Of a stretch of DNA of 64,000 nt, positions 1 through 7,633 are shown piece by piece. The stretch's first letter is position 1. Each line of letters opens with the position of its first letter. Where the stretch lies: the NCBI RefSeq assembly GCF_018069755.1, contig NZ_JAGQDE010000002.1, forward strand, positions 248,001 to 312,000, written 5' to 3'. Made by a program: the position numbers and the translations under genes. The notes under the pieces were generated by a model. That model worked only from the letters and a program-made list of their open reading frames with translations, was not told where the DNA came from and searched no databases. The DNA is from Ideonella aquatica (GTDB lineage Bacteria > Pseudomonadota > Gammaproteobacteria > Burkholderiales > Burkholderiaceae_C).

Positions 1-1136
1 AGGACTTCTACAAGCAGATCAGCTACGACAGCGACGCGCCGCTGGCCTACACCCACAACCGCGTGGAAGGCCGCAGCGAGTACACCCAGCTGCTCTACAT
101 CCCGAAGAAGGCGCCGATGGACCTGTGGAACCGCGACAAGCGCGGCGGCGTCAAGCTCTACGTCAAGCGCGTCTTCATCATGGACGATGCCGAGGCGCTG
201 ATGCCCACCTACCTGCGCTTCGTGAAGGGCGTGATCGACTCGGCCGACCTGCCGCTGAACGTCAGCCGCGAGCTGCTGCAGGAAAGCCGCGACGTCAAGG
301 CCATCCGCGAGGGCAGCACCAAGCGCGTGCTGGGCATGCTGGAGTCGCTGGCCGACAGCGACAGCGCCGACGACAAGGCCCGTTACGCCGAGTTCTGGAA
401 GGAGTTTGGCGCGGTGTTGAAGGAGGGCGTGGGCGAGGACTTCGCCAACCAGGAGCGGCTGGCCAAGCTGCTGCGCTTTGCCTCCACCCACGCCGACGAG
501 GGCGTGTCGTTCGCGGACTACGTGGGCCGCATGAAGGAAGGCCAGAAGGCGATCTACGTGATCACCGCCGACAGCCTGGCCGCGGCCAAGAGCAGCCCGC
601 AGCTGGAGGTCTTCCGCAAGAAGGGCATCGAGGTGCTGCTGCTGACCGACCGTGTGGACGAGTGGCTGCTGAGCCACCTCTACGAGTTCGATGGCCACCC
701 CATCCAGAGCGTGGCCAAGGGCGCGGTGGACCTGGGTGAGCTGCAGGACGAGGAAGAAAAGAAGCAGGTGGAGGCCGCGGCCGAAGCCTTCAAGCCCACG
801 CTGGAGCGCCTGCAGGAAGCGCTGAAGGCGCGCGCCAAGGAGGTGCGGGTGACCTCGCGTCTGGTGGATTCACCGGCCTGCGTGGTGGCCGACGAGGGCG
901 GCATGAGCGCCCACCTGGCGCGCATGCTCAAGCAGGCGGGCCAGGCGGCGCCAGCCTCGCTGCCCATCCTCGAGGTCAACCCCGAGCATGCGTTGGTCAA
1001 GCAGCTGGCCACCGACCCGCGCTTCGATGACCTGGCGCAGATCCTGTTCGACCAGGCGGTGCTGGCCGATGGCGGACAGCTGGACGATCCGGCGGCCTAT
1101 GTGAAGCGCGTGACGGCGCTGCTGGCGGCCGCCTGA
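1..1136 (+). CDS. htpG: Chaperone protein HtpG (Hsp90), 3' part
   Basis: The reading frame is open from the left edge (first full codon at base 3), so the N-terminal ATPase domain is outside the window; about 377 residues are visible. They match the middle and C-terminal dimerization domains of bacterial Hsp90: the stretches [45 protein letters not shown] and the late [11 protein letters not shown] are family hallmarks. HtpG is a cytosolic ATP-dependent chaperone that acts as a dimer on stress-sensitive clients together with DnaK. No promoter can be seen because the 5' end is missing. A strong hairpin follows the stop codon and is shared with the converging gene downstream. Confidence 0.97.
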   Translation, partial: DFYKQISYDSDAPLAYTHNRVEGRSEYTQLLYIPKKAPMDLWNRDKRGGVKLYVKRVFIMDDAEALMPTYLRFVKGVIDSADLPLNVSRELLQESRDVKAIREGSTKRVLGMLESLADSDSADDKARYAEFWKEFGAVLKEGVGEDFANQERLAKLLRFASTHADEGVSFADYVGRMKEGQKAIYVITADSLAAAKSSPQLEVFRKKGIEVLLLTDRVDEWLLSHLYEFDGHPIQSVAKGAVDLGELQDEEEKKQVEAAAEAFKPTLERLQEALKARAKEVRVTSRLVDSPACVVADEGGMSAHLARMLKQAGQAAPASLPILEVNPEHALVKQLATDPRFDDLAQILFDQAVLADGGQLDDPAAYVKRVTALLAAA

Positions 1137-1142
1137 TCAGGC

Positions 1143-1170
1143 GCCCGGCGCGCCCTGGGGCGCGCCGGGC
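1143..1170. terminator. Hairpin between convergent genes after htpG
   Basis: A perfect 12-bp G+C-rich stem (1143-1154 with 1159-1170) closes a four-base loop ten bases after the htpG stop codon. There is no T-run, so it is a weak intrinsic terminator at best. It could serve both htpG and the opposing small gene, or protect their 3' ends. Confidence 0.6.
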
Positions 1171-1182
1171 CACTCGGCAGGC

Positions 1183-1605
1183 TCAGCGGTCCTGGCGGCT
1201 GGAGGGGGCGCGGTTGGCCACAGGCGCGCAGGCACCAGCGACGCTGGTGAAGGTGTACATGTAGCCGCTGTCGGGCGCCTTGCCGTTGCCCTTCATGGTC
1301 TTGCCCCGACGGCCAGCCACGCCGTACCAGCTCTGGGCCTCGAAGCCGCCGTAGGCATAGCTGACATCGGTCAGGCCGTTGCCGTAGCAGGTGTAGGTGC
1401 CGGTCGTGCCCGCCACATCCGGGAAGGTGAACGAGCCGTCTGCGCCAAAGGTGGCGGTATAGCTGTTGCTGCCGCCCATGCCGTAGTTGAAGGTGAAGCA
1501 CTGGGACTTGCCGGCCAGCTGGGTGCAGGTGTCGGTCTGGGCCTGGGCGGCCAGGCAGGCCAGCCCGGTCAGGGTGGCGGCGGCGATGCGGGTCAGGTGG
1601 TTCAT
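1183..1605 (-). CDS. Small secreted protein of unknown function
   Basis: I do not recognise a family. The 140-residue product starts with a clear Sec signal peptide (charged MNHLTR, hydrophobic core, AQA cleavage site near residue 22). The mature part of about 118 residues is rich in Gly, Ser, Thr and Tyr and holds four cysteines (near residues 26, 36, 73 and 129), which could form two disulfides in the periplasm. A GAGGGA ribosome binding site lies nine bases before the ATG. It faces htpG tail to tail and lies downstream of the srkA-like gene on the same strand, 134 bp away, so it probably has its own promoter. A small periplasmic or surface-associated beta-rich protein is likely; nothing more can be said. 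Confidence 0.7.
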   Translation of the reverse strand: MNHLTRIAAATLTGLACLAAQAQTDTCTQLAGKSQCFTFNYGMGGSNSYTATFGADGSFTFPDVAGTTGTYTCYGNGLTDVSYAYGGFEAQSWYGVAGRRGKTMKGNGKAPDSGYMYTFTSVAGACAPVANRAPSSRQDR

Positions 1606-1739
1606 GCGGGTTGTCCCTCGTTACTCGTGTCGATGCTCCGGAAGGCTGGAGCAGCCTGAGCCGACGCTGTGTCGGCACACGGATGTTGCGTGCCAGACCG
1701 GCTGCGCGGTATCCCTAGTCACTGGGCGCGCGCCAGCCC
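1606..1739 (-). other. Intergenic region with two short hairpins
   Basis: This stretch separates two minus-strand genes. It holds two small stem-loops, 1644-1656 (GGCTG/CAGCC) and 1660-1676 (GCCGAC/GTCGGC). Neither has a T-run. They may mark the srkA transcript end; I see no convincing promoter for the secreted-protein gene. Confidence 0.35.
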
Positions 1740-2774
1740 TCAGATTCCGTGCATGCGCTCGATCTGTTCGTCCAGCTCGGTGGCCTGCTGGGCCCAGTAG
1801 CTGGGCGAGGCGAACCAGGGGAAGGCCGCCGGGAAGGCCGGGTCGTTCCAGCGCTCGGCGATCCAGGCGCTGTGGTGGACCATGCGCAGGGTGCGCAGCG
1901 GCTCGATCAGCAGCAGCTCGCGGTCGTCGAAGTCGGTGAAATCGGCGTAGGCGTCCAGCAACTGCCACTGGGCGGCTTGCACCGCATCGCGCTCACCGGG
2001 CAGCAGCATCCACAGGTCCTGGATGGCCGGACCGGTGCAGCAGTCGTCGAAGTCGACGAAGTTGGGGCCGGCGAAGGCGCCCTCGTCGCGCCACAGCACG
2101 TTGCCGGGGTGGCAGTCGCCATGCAGACGCAGCGTGGCCAGCGGGCCGTGACGATCGAAGGCGGCGTCCACCAGGTCCAGCGCCCGGGCGCTGACGTTGA
2201 TCCAGCGGCCCGCGGTCTCAGGGCTGACCAGGCCGCTGTCGATCAGGCGCTGGCGCGGCGCATGGCCAAAGGTCTGCACATCCAGCCGGCGCCGGTGCTC
2301 GAAGCGGCCGCGGCGGCCCACGGCATGCAGCCGGCCCATCAGCCGGCCCAGCCAGGCCAGGGTCTCGGGCTGTTCCAGCTCGGGCGCGCGGCCCACGCGG
2401 CGCTCGGTCACGGCCAGGCGGAATTCGGCGCCCTCGGGGCTGCGCCAGTGGGCCAGGGTGGGGGTCAGGGCGGACAGGCGCAGCGCGTCGGCCACGCCGT
2501 CGCGTGGCTGCAGCGGCAGCGGCGCCACCACCGGCAGGTCGGCCTCGGCCAGCTCGGCGCAGAAGGCGTGTTCTTCGGCGATCTGGGCGTCGCTCCAGCG
2601 GCCGGGGCGGTAGAACTTGGCGACGACGACGCGGCCGTCGTCCAGATGGGCCTGGACGACGCGGTTCTCGTAGGAGTTGAGCTGCAGCAGCCGGCCGTCG
2701 GGCTCCAGGCCGGCCAGGAACAGGGCCTGCAGAATGCCGGCGGGGTCCAGCGCGGCGTAGGGGGCGTCGGTCAT
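1740..2774 (-). CDS. srkA: Stress response kinase A (SrkA/YihE/RdoA family)
   Basis: The 344-residue protein belongs to the aminoglycoside phosphotransferase-like kinases. It shows the ATP-binding lysine in VVAKFYRPGRW (residues 50-60), the catalytic loop HGDCHPGN (218-225) and the metal-binding VDFDDC (240-245), all placed as in E. coli SrkA. SrkA is a cytosolic Ser/Thr kinase that protects cells from stress-induced death, in E. coli under Cpx control. The length is close to the usual 325-340 residues. The gene follows the GNAT gene by 32 bp on the same strand. No Shine-Dalgarno sequence is visible, and TACCAT sits six bases before the ATG, so an internal leaderless promoter is possible. Confidence 0.92.
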   Translation of the reverse strand: MTDAPYAALDPAGILQALFLAGLEPDGRLLQLNSYENRVVQAHLDDGRVVVAKFYRPGRWSDAQIAEEHAFCAELAEADLPVVAPLPLQPRDGVADALRLSALTPTLAHWRSPEGAEFRLAVTERRVGRAPELEQPETLAWLGRLMGRLHAVGRRGRFEHRRRLDVQTFGHAPRQRLIDSGLVSPETAGRWINVSARALDLVDAAFDRHGPLATLRLHGDCHPGNVLWRDEGAFAGPNFVDFDDCCTGPAIQDLWMLLPGERDAVQAAQWQLLDAYADFTDFDDRELLLIEPLRTLRMVHHSAWIAERWNDPAFPAAFPWFASPSYWAQQATELDEQIERMHGI

Positions 2775-2780
2775 CGGGGC

Positions 2781-2786
2781 ATGGTA
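2781..2786 (-). promoter_or_regulatory. Candidate -10 element placing the start at srkA ATG
   Basis: Read on the minus strand, TACCAT is followed by six bases and then the srkA ATG, so transcription would begin at the A of the start codon. Only four of six bases match the -10 consensus and no good -35 is visible. It is listed because the same spacing recurs at other genes of this window. Confidence 0.3.
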
Positions 2787-2806
2787 CGCGCCCCGCTCGA
2801 CACGGC

Positions 2807-3499
2807 CTATTCGATGGTGCTGCGGCGCACGCGGCCGATGCCGTCCTTGACCTCCTGGATCAGGCCCAGCAGCGAGTCGACATGGCGGGCGCCCTGCTTC
2901 AGGCCGTAGTCGAGCTCGGCCGCCTGTTCCTCGATCAGCTCTTCGAAGTGCGAGCCCACGGTCTCGGAGGGCAGTTTCAGGCGGGCCTCGGCCTCGCCGC
3001 CCTCGCGCTCCAGCGTGGCGCCAGCGTTGCGGGCAATGCGCAGCATCGCGGTGTTCTCGCTCAGCGCGTGGATGACCATGGTCTCGATGTGGCGGTTGCG
3101 CGAATGCAGCACCGCGTGGTCGAAAAGCCGGGCGCCATAGCCGCGGCCACGGGCCTGTGGCGAGACCGACACACCGAACTCGGCCATCGGCTGCTCGCCG
3201 GGCACGTCGGGCAGGAAGGCCAGGTGGGCCATGGCGATCAGCTCCAGGCGGCGGTTGAAGATGCCGAAGACCTCGTCGCGGCGGAAATCCAGCAGGTCGA
3301 CATAGCGGCCGATCTGCGCGTCATTGGCGGCATAGCCGAAGCGCAGGTAGCGGTCGTGCGGCTCCAGGCCCAGCAGGTGCGTCAGCACGCGCGGCCGCTG
3401 CCGCTCGGACAACGAGCGGATGGGCACCCAACGGAAGTTGGGGGCATGGGCCTCTGGCGGGGTGGCCGGCTCGGGCGGGGGAAACACGGGGTCGCTCAT
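2807..3499 (-). CDS. GNAT family N-acetyltransferase
   Basis: A 230-residue protein with a central GNAT fold: ELIAMAHLAFL and MAEFGVSVSPQARGRGYG form the beta4 strand and the acetyl-CoA pyrophosphate loop (RGRGYGARL), and ENTAMLRIARNAGA is the typical helix after it. Substrate is unknown; related stand-alone proteins acetylate small amines or protein N-termini. I start it at the ATG that has GGAG eight bases upstream; a start 42 bases further upstream has no such signal and would cut into the divergent promoter region. The C-terminal 50 residues are polar and helical beyond the fold. It precedes srkA and diverges from rplM. Confidence 0.85.
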   Translation of the reverse strand: MSDPVFPPPEPATPPEAHAPNFRWVPIRSLSERQRPRVLTHLLGLEPHDRYLRFGYAANDAQIGRYVDLLDFRRDEVFGIFNRRLELIAMAHLAFLPDVPGEQPMAEFGVSVSPQARGRGYGARLFDHAVLHSRNRHIETMVIHALSENTAMLRIARNAGATLEREGGEAEARLKLPSETVGSHFEELIEEQAAELDYGLKQGARHVDSLLGLIQEVKDGIGRVRRSTIE

Positions 3500-3597
3500 G
3501 TGGGGCGCTCCGGTGACTAAGGGATAACCCGCACTGTACACAGATCCATCTCTTCTTGGTGAGGATCAGACCCGGTGTTTTCGGTCAGATGACCGCC

Positions 3598-3641
3598 TGG
3601 TGTGGTTCCGGCGTCTGTGTTATGATCCGCGGCTTCGCCCG
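3598..3641 (+). promoter_or_regulatory. Extended -10 promoter of rplM-rpsI
   Basis: TGTTATGAT (3618-3626) is an extended -10 element; the -35 region is poor (TGGTGT at 17-bp spacing). Three bases later follows the 12-mer CGGCTTCGCCCG (3630-3641), in the discriminator and early transcribed region. Exactly the same arrangement, including the 12-mer and its spacing, stands before rplU. G+C-rich discriminators are typical of stringently controlled ribosomal promoters. Confidence 0.65.
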
Positions 3642-3801
3642 TTTTCGGCTGGGGTGAGCTTTACAACTGCGGTGCCTTGAGTGGTGGTTGCAGGGGTAAA
3701 GGCCGGTGCCACACCGGGGGGCCTGAGAGGCTGCAACAAGCAGCACCGATGGTGCCCGGAGCCCGGTTCACAGCCGTTTTTTCTCACTCAAGAGATCCCT
3801 C
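3633..3801 (+). promoter_or_regulatory. Long structured 5' leader of rplM-rpsI
   Basis: About 165 bases lie between the predicted transcription start and the rplM ATG. They can fold into a hairpin CCGGTG/CACCGG, a hairpin GCACC/GGTGC (3743-3747 with 3751-3755) enclosed by GGCTG/CAGCC (3729-3733 with 3771-3775), followed by G and six T (3777-3782) only 20 bases before the ATG. The last part has the form of an attenuator terminator. L13 represses its own operon in E. coli through the mRNA leader; whether this leader has that role is inference. Confidence 0.5.
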
Positions 3802-4230
3802 ATGAAGACCTTCAGCGCCAAGCCGGCCGAGGTGACGCACGAGTGGTTTGTGATTGACGCCACCGATAAGGTGCTCGGACGTGTCGCCAGCGAAGTGGCA
3901 CTCCGTCTGCGCGGCAAGCACAAGGCCATTTACACGCCTCACGTCGATACCGGTGACTTCATCGTCATCGTCAACGCCGACAAGCTCCGTGTCACCGGCA
4001 ACAAGGCCAACGACAAGATCTACTACCGTCACTCGGGCTTCCCCGGCGGCATCTACGCCACGAAGTTCAAGGACATGCAAGCCAAGCACCCCGGCCGCGC
4101 GCTGGAAAAGGCGGTCAAGGGCATGCTGCCCAAGGGCCCGCTCGGCTACGCCATGATCAAGAAGCTGAAGGTGTACGCCGGTGCCGAGCACCCGCACGCC
4201 GCCCAGGCCCCCAAGGCCCTGGAAATCTGA
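3802..4230 (+). CDS. rplM: 50S ribosomal protein L13
   Basis: The 142-residue product matches L13 over its whole length, with [19 protein letters not shown] at the start, the conserved HSGFPGG and the late MLPKGPLG. L13 is an early-assembly protein of the large subunit that binds 23S rRNA domain II. The gene has the family's usual length. It is first in a two-gene operon with rpsI, 11 bp downstream, the standard bacterial arrangement that couples one protein of each subunit. Only a weak AAGAGA precedes the ATG; the long structured leader suggests control at the RNA level. Confidence 0.99.
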   Translation: MKTFSAKPAEVTHEWFVIDATDKVLGRVASEVALRLRGKHKAIYTPHVDTGDFIVIVNADKLRVTGNKANDKIYYRHSGFPGGIYATKFKDMQAKHPGRALEKAVKGMLPKGPLGYAMIKKLKVYAGAEHPHAAQAPKALEI

Positions 4231-4241
4231 GGAGCGGTTGA

Positions 4242-4634
4242 ATGATCGGTAACTGGAACTATGGCACCGGCCGTCGCAAGTCGTCGGTCGCCCGGGTCTT
4301 CCTGAAGAAGGGCACCGGCCAGATCGTCGTCAACGGCAAGCCCGTCGACAAGTACTTCGGCCGTCAGACCTCCATCATGGTCGTCCGTCAGCCGCTGGTG
4401 CTGACCGAGAACGGCGAAGCCTTCGACGTGCAGGTCAATGTGCACGGCGGCGGTGAATCGGGCCAGGCTGGCGCGGTGCGCCACGGCATCACCCGCGCCC
4501 TGATCGACTATGACGCGGCCCTGAAGCCGGTGCTGAGCCACGCTGGCTACGTCACCCGCGACGCCCGCGAGGTCGAGCGCAAGAAGGTCGGTCTGCACGG
4601 CGCGCGTCGCCGCAAGCAGTTCAGCAAGCGCTGA
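4242..4634 (+). CDS. rpsI: 30S ribosomal protein S9
   Basis: A 130-residue S9 with the family's N-terminal [15 protein letters not shown], the central [15 protein letters not shown] and the basic C-terminal tail ending RRRKQFSKR. That tail reaches into the decoding centre and touches the anticodon loop of P-site tRNA. GGAG precedes the ATG by seven bases in the short gap after rplM, so the two are cotranscribed. A hairpin follows the stop codon. Confidence 0.99.
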   Translation: MIGNWNYGTGRRKSSVARVFLKKGTGQIVVNGKPVDKYFGRQTSIMVVRQPLVLTENGEAFDVQVNVHGGGESGQAGAVRHGITRALIDYDAALKPVLSHAGYVTRDAREVERKKVGLHGARRRKQFSKR

Positions 4635-4640
4635 TCGACA

Positions 4641-4686
4641 CCCGACACTTCGGGTATCCACGGAAGGCCGCCGCAAGCGGCCTTTC
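4641..4686 (+). terminator. Terminator after rplM-rpsI
   Basis: Two hairpins in tandem: ACCCGA/TCGGGT (4641-4656), then an 8-bp stem AAGGCCGC/GCGGCCTT (4665-4672 with 4678-4685) with a short TTT/TCG tail. The second is a plausible rho-independent terminator although the T-run is short. Confidence 0.6.
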
Positions 4687-4712
4687 GCGTCTTCGGGCCA
4701 CACTGCCGCACC

Positions 4713-5429
4713 ATGCGCTGGAAGCTACTTCGCCGCCGCTTCTCGATCTCCGCGCCGCGGATGATCGTGCGCAGCCACCTGCCCTGGCCACTGCGCTGGG
4801 CGGTGGCGGCGCTGGCGCTGGGCTTCTCGGCGGCCATTGCGCTGTGGGCCTTCGAGTTTGGCAAGGACCTGGCAGGCCTGGACAAGGACGCCAAGGTCGA
4901 GCTGCAGCACCTGCGCGCCGAGGTGCGGGCGCTGCGCGACGACAAGGACAAGGCCCAGTCGATCGCCAACACCGCCGAAAGCCTGCTCAAGGCCGAGAAG
5001 GTTGCGCAGGAGCGGCTGGCGACGCAGTTGCGCCAGGTCGAGGCCGACAACCTGCAGCTCAAGGCCGACCTGGGCTTTTTCGAGCGACTGCTGCCGGCCG
5101 CCGGCCAGAACGGCGATGCGCCGCAGGTGCGGGCCTTTCAGGTCGAGGCCGACGGGCCCGGCAAGCTGCACTACCAGGTGCTGGTGATGAGCCCCACCCG
5201 CGTGGCGGCGCCCAGTGACGGGCGCTACGAGCTGACGCTGTCGGGCACCCAGGACGGCAAGCCCTGGACCCAGCCCATGCCCGGTGGGCCGCAGCCTTTC
5301 CAGCTGCGCCAGTACCTGCGCCTGGAGGGCCATCTGGACCATCCGCCTGCGGCGGTGGTAAAACTCGTGCAGCTGCGGGTGCTGGACGCCCGCGGCGCCG
5401 TGCTGGCCAGCCAGTCGGCTCGCCTGTGA
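4713..5429 (+). CDS. Membrane-anchored coiled-coil protein (DUF6776-like)
   Basis: The 238-residue protein has a basic N-terminus, one membrane segment (about residues 30-48, WAVAALALGFSAAIALW), and then a long heptad-like alpha-helical stretch rich in Lys, Glu, Leu and Ala (about 55-125), followed by a beta-rich C-terminal domain of about 110 residues. This matches the betaproteobacterial family I know as DUF6776. It should sit in the inner membrane with the coiled coil and C-terminal domain in the periplasm. The bactofilin gene begins 31 bp downstream, so the two may work together at the envelope; function is otherwise unknown. Confidence 0.75.
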   Translation: MRWKLLRRRFSISAPRMIVRSHLPWPLRWAVAALALGFSAAIALWAFEFGKDLAGLDKDAKVELQHLRAEVRALRDDKDKAQSIANTAESLLKAEKVAQERLATQLRQVEADNLQLKADLGFFERLLPAAGQNGDAPQVRAFQVEADGPGKLHYQVLVMSPTRVAAPSDGRYELTLSGTQDGKPWTQPMPGGPQPFQLRQYLRLEGHLDHPPAAVVKLVQLRVLDARGAVLASQSARL

Positions 5430-5460
5430 CAACAACGTTGGGAACCTGGAGAACACCGCC

Positions 5461-5862
5461 ATGTGGTTCAGCCGCAAGAAGCAACCCCCGATCCGCAGCC
5501 TGATCGGCGAGGGCACCGCCGTGCACGGCGAACTGCGATTCAGCGAAGGTCTGCGCGTCGATGGCGAGGTCATCGGCGACGTCATTGCCGCCGGTGACGG
5601 TGCCAGCCTGGTGGTGATCTCCGAGAATGCCCGCATCATGGGCAAGGTGATCGCCGGCCATGTGATCATCAATGGCGAAGTGCACGGCCCGGTGTCCTCA
5701 AGCGAGCTGCTGGAGCTTCAGCCCAAGGCACGCATCGTCGGCGATGTGCACTACCACGCGCTGGAGATGCACCAGGGCGCCAAGATCGACGGCGAACTGC
5801 GCCACGCCAGCGCCACCGACGACAAGCCGACGCTCAAGCTGGCGGCGTCGAACGACCACTGA
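5461..5862 (+). CDS. Bactofilin family cytoskeletal protein
   Basis: A 133-residue polymer-forming protein. Residues about 15-110 form the bactofilin beta-helix, visible as repeated short strands with Gly/Val/Ile periodicity ([58 protein letters not shown]), flanked by polar tails. Bactofilins polymerise without nucleotide and place cell-wall enzymes or morphogenetic factors. GGAG lies ahead of the ATG. It stands between the coiled-coil membrane protein and erpA on one strand. An M23 peptidase, the frequent bactofilin partner, is encoded 3 kb away on the other strand, but direct linkage is not shown here. Confidence 0.93.
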   Translation: MWFSRKKQPPIRSLIGEGTAVHGELRFSEGLRVDGEVIGDVIAAGDGASLVVISENARIMGKVIAGHVIINGEVHGPVSSSELLELQPKARIVGDVHYHALEMHQGAKIDGELRHASATDDKPTLKLAASNDH

Positions 5863-5890
5863 TTTCCTCTTTGCCCCAAAGGACCGCTCC

Positions 5891-6265
5891 ATGAACGCCG
5901 TGACCGAGAACCTGGCCCCCGCCGTCGGCGAGATGCCCGCCCCGCTGGTCTTCACCGACAGTGCCGCCGCCAAGGTGGCCGATCTGGTCGCCGAGGAAGG
6001 CAACCCCGAGCTGAAGCTGCGCGTCTTCGTGCAGGGTGGCGGCTGCTCGGGTTTCCAGTACGGCTTCACCTTCGACGAGGTCGTCAACGAGGACGACACG
6101 CAGATGAGCAAGAACGGCGTGACGCTGCTGATCGATGCGATGAGCCTGCAGTACCTGGTCGGCGCCGAGATCGACTACAAGGAAGACCTGCAGGGCGCGC
6201 AGTTCGTGATCCGCAATCCGAACGCCACCACCACCTGCGGCTGCGGCTCGAGCTTCTCGGTCTGA
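5891..6265 (+). CDS. erpA: Iron-sulfur cluster insertion protein ErpA
   Basis: A 124-residue A-type Fe-S carrier. The three cluster-binding cysteines are in place: Cys52 in [11 protein letters not shown], and Cys116 and Cys118 in the terminal CGCGSSFSV. ErpA hands [4Fe-4S] and [2Fe-2S] clusters from the scaffold to apo-enzymes, in E. coli including the IspG/IspH isoprenoid enzymes. I start it at the ATG with AAAGGA eight bases upstream; the reading frame is open further upstream, but that part overlaps the bactofilin gene. The gene lies 28 bp after bactofilin and converges on the dehydrogenase gene. Confidence 0.97.
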   Translation: MNAVTENLAPAVGEMPAPLVFTDSAAAKVADLVAEEGNPELKLRVFVQGGGCSGFQYGFTFDEVVNEDDTQMSKNGVTLLIDAMSLQYLVGAEIDYKEDLQGAQFVIRNPNATTTCGCGSSFSV

Positions 6266-6298
6266 CCCACAGGGCGCCCAAGGCGCGCGCCCTGTGGC

Positions 6299-7585
6299 TC
6301 AGGGCGTGCTGTCCTTGGCGCTGTAGCTCACGCGGTAGAGGGCTCCGGCCAGGTCATCACTGATCAGCAAGGAGCCGTCCTTCAACGGCGCCACATCCAC
6401 TGGGCGGCCACGGTAGCTGCCGCTCTCGTCCAGCCAGCCGTGCGCGAACACCCGGCTCGGGCCGGCGCTGCCATCGGGCTGGATCGGCACGAAGTTGATC
6501 AGTGCGCCGCTGGGCTGGCTGCGGTTCCAGGAACCATGGGCCGCCACGAAGATGCCGCCGCGGTAGGGCGGCGGGAACATCGTGCCGGTATAGAAGCTCA
6601 TGCCCAACTGGGCCTGGTGCGCCGGAAATTCCACCTGGGGCCGCGTCCATTGGGCGGGCGGTGCCAGCCCCTTCAGATCGGGCGCCACCGCCGTGCCGGC
6701 GATCTGGACATCCTTGCCGTGTACGAAGGGATAGCCGAAGTGCTCGCCCCCGCTGCGGGTGACGCGGTTGAGTTCGCCCGGTGGCGTGTCGTCACCCATG
6801 CGATCGGTCTGGTTGTCGGTGAACCACAGGGTTCCGTCGGTCGGGTGGAGGTCCAGGCCCACGGAGTTGCGCACGCCCACCGCCACCACCTCGCGGGCTG
6901 AGCCATCCATCGCGTTCATCGCAATGATGCCGCCGATGCCCAGTCGTTCGTACAGCGCCACCTTGCCCCGGGGCTGCACGTTGTAGGGCTGACCCAGCGT
7001 GATGTAGAGCCGGCCACCCGGACTGACGCGGCAGGTGCGGGCGCCATGGTTGGGGCTTTCCTCATCCTCCGGCACCAGGCCGCCCTGGGCCACCACCGGA
7101 ATCGCCGTGGTGTCCGACCGCTCCAGGAAGCGATCGGCCGCGGGGAAACGCAGCACGCGGTTGAGTTCGACCACCACCAGGCCACCGTCGCGGGTACGGC
7201 AGACACCATTGGGCAGCCTGAACCGCAGGCTGGGCGCGAAGGGCCGGACCTGATCTGCCATGCGCTGGCCCTCGCGCGCGGTCACCGCCCAGACGGTGGC
7301 TTGGCGGGTCCCGACGAACAGCACGCCGTCGCCGGGTGACGGGGCCAGATGCCGGGCGCCGGGCACCACGGCGTACAACTCGATGCGGAAGCCCGGGGGC
7401 AGCTTGATGCGACGCAGGGACTCGCGGATCGCGTCGGCCTGCGGGCCGGTCTGCGCCACCGATGGCACACCCGGATCCGTGCTGGGAACCATGATCGGCT
7501 GGCCCTGTGCTTGCGCACCGACCGGCAGCGTCAAGGCGCCCAGCAGCGTAGTGGCCCAGGCGGCGTGGCGGGGGCAGGCGGGCAT
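6299..7585 (-). CDS. Secreted PQQ-type sugar/sorbosone dehydrogenase
   Basis: A 428-residue protein with a Sec signal peptide (cleavage after VGAQA, near residue 26) and a six-bladed beta-propeller of the soluble quinoprotein glucose dehydrogenase/sorbosone dehydrogenase type: PPGFRIELYAVVPGARHLA, VGTRQATVWAV, FRLPNGVC, VAVGVRNSVGLDLHP and GELNRV are typical blades. Such enzymes oxidise aldose-like sugars in the periplasm with PQQ; no pqq genes are in the window, so the cofactor and true substrate are unproven. GAGGAG precedes the ATG. It follows anmK by 48 bp and ends tail to tail with erpA. Confidence 0.88.
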   Translation of the reverse strand: MPACPRHAAWATTLLGALTLPVGAQAQGQPIMVPSTDPGVPSVAQTGPQADAIRESLRRIKLPPGFRIELYAVVPGARHLAPSPGDGVLFVGTRQATVWAVTAREGQRMADQVRPFAPSLRFRLPNGVCRTRDGGLVVVELNRVLRFPAADRFLERSDTTAIPVVAQGGLVPEDEESPNHGARTCRVSPGGRLYITLGQPYNVQPRGKVALYERLGIGGIIAMNAMDGSAREVVAVGVRNSVGLDLHPTDGTLWFTDNQTDRMGDDTPPGELNRVTRSGGEHFGYPFVHGKDVQIAGTAVAPDLKGLAPPAQWTRPQVEFPAHQAQLGMSFYTGTMFPPPYRGGIFVAAHGSWNRSQPSGALINFVPIQPDGSAGPSRVFAHGWLDESGSYRGRPVDVAPLKDGSLLISDDLAGALYRVSYSAKDSTP

Positions 7586-7633
7586 GAGGTGCTCCTCGGC
7601 GATCGGGGTGATCGCAGCGGTCCAGGAAGGGGG

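Noticed and set aside
3718..3733. TPP-riboswitch-like CTGAGA in the rplM leader
   Set aside because: The other conserved TPP elements (ACC-TGATC-GG and the GGG-TGC arm) are absent, and the downstream gene is ribosomal.
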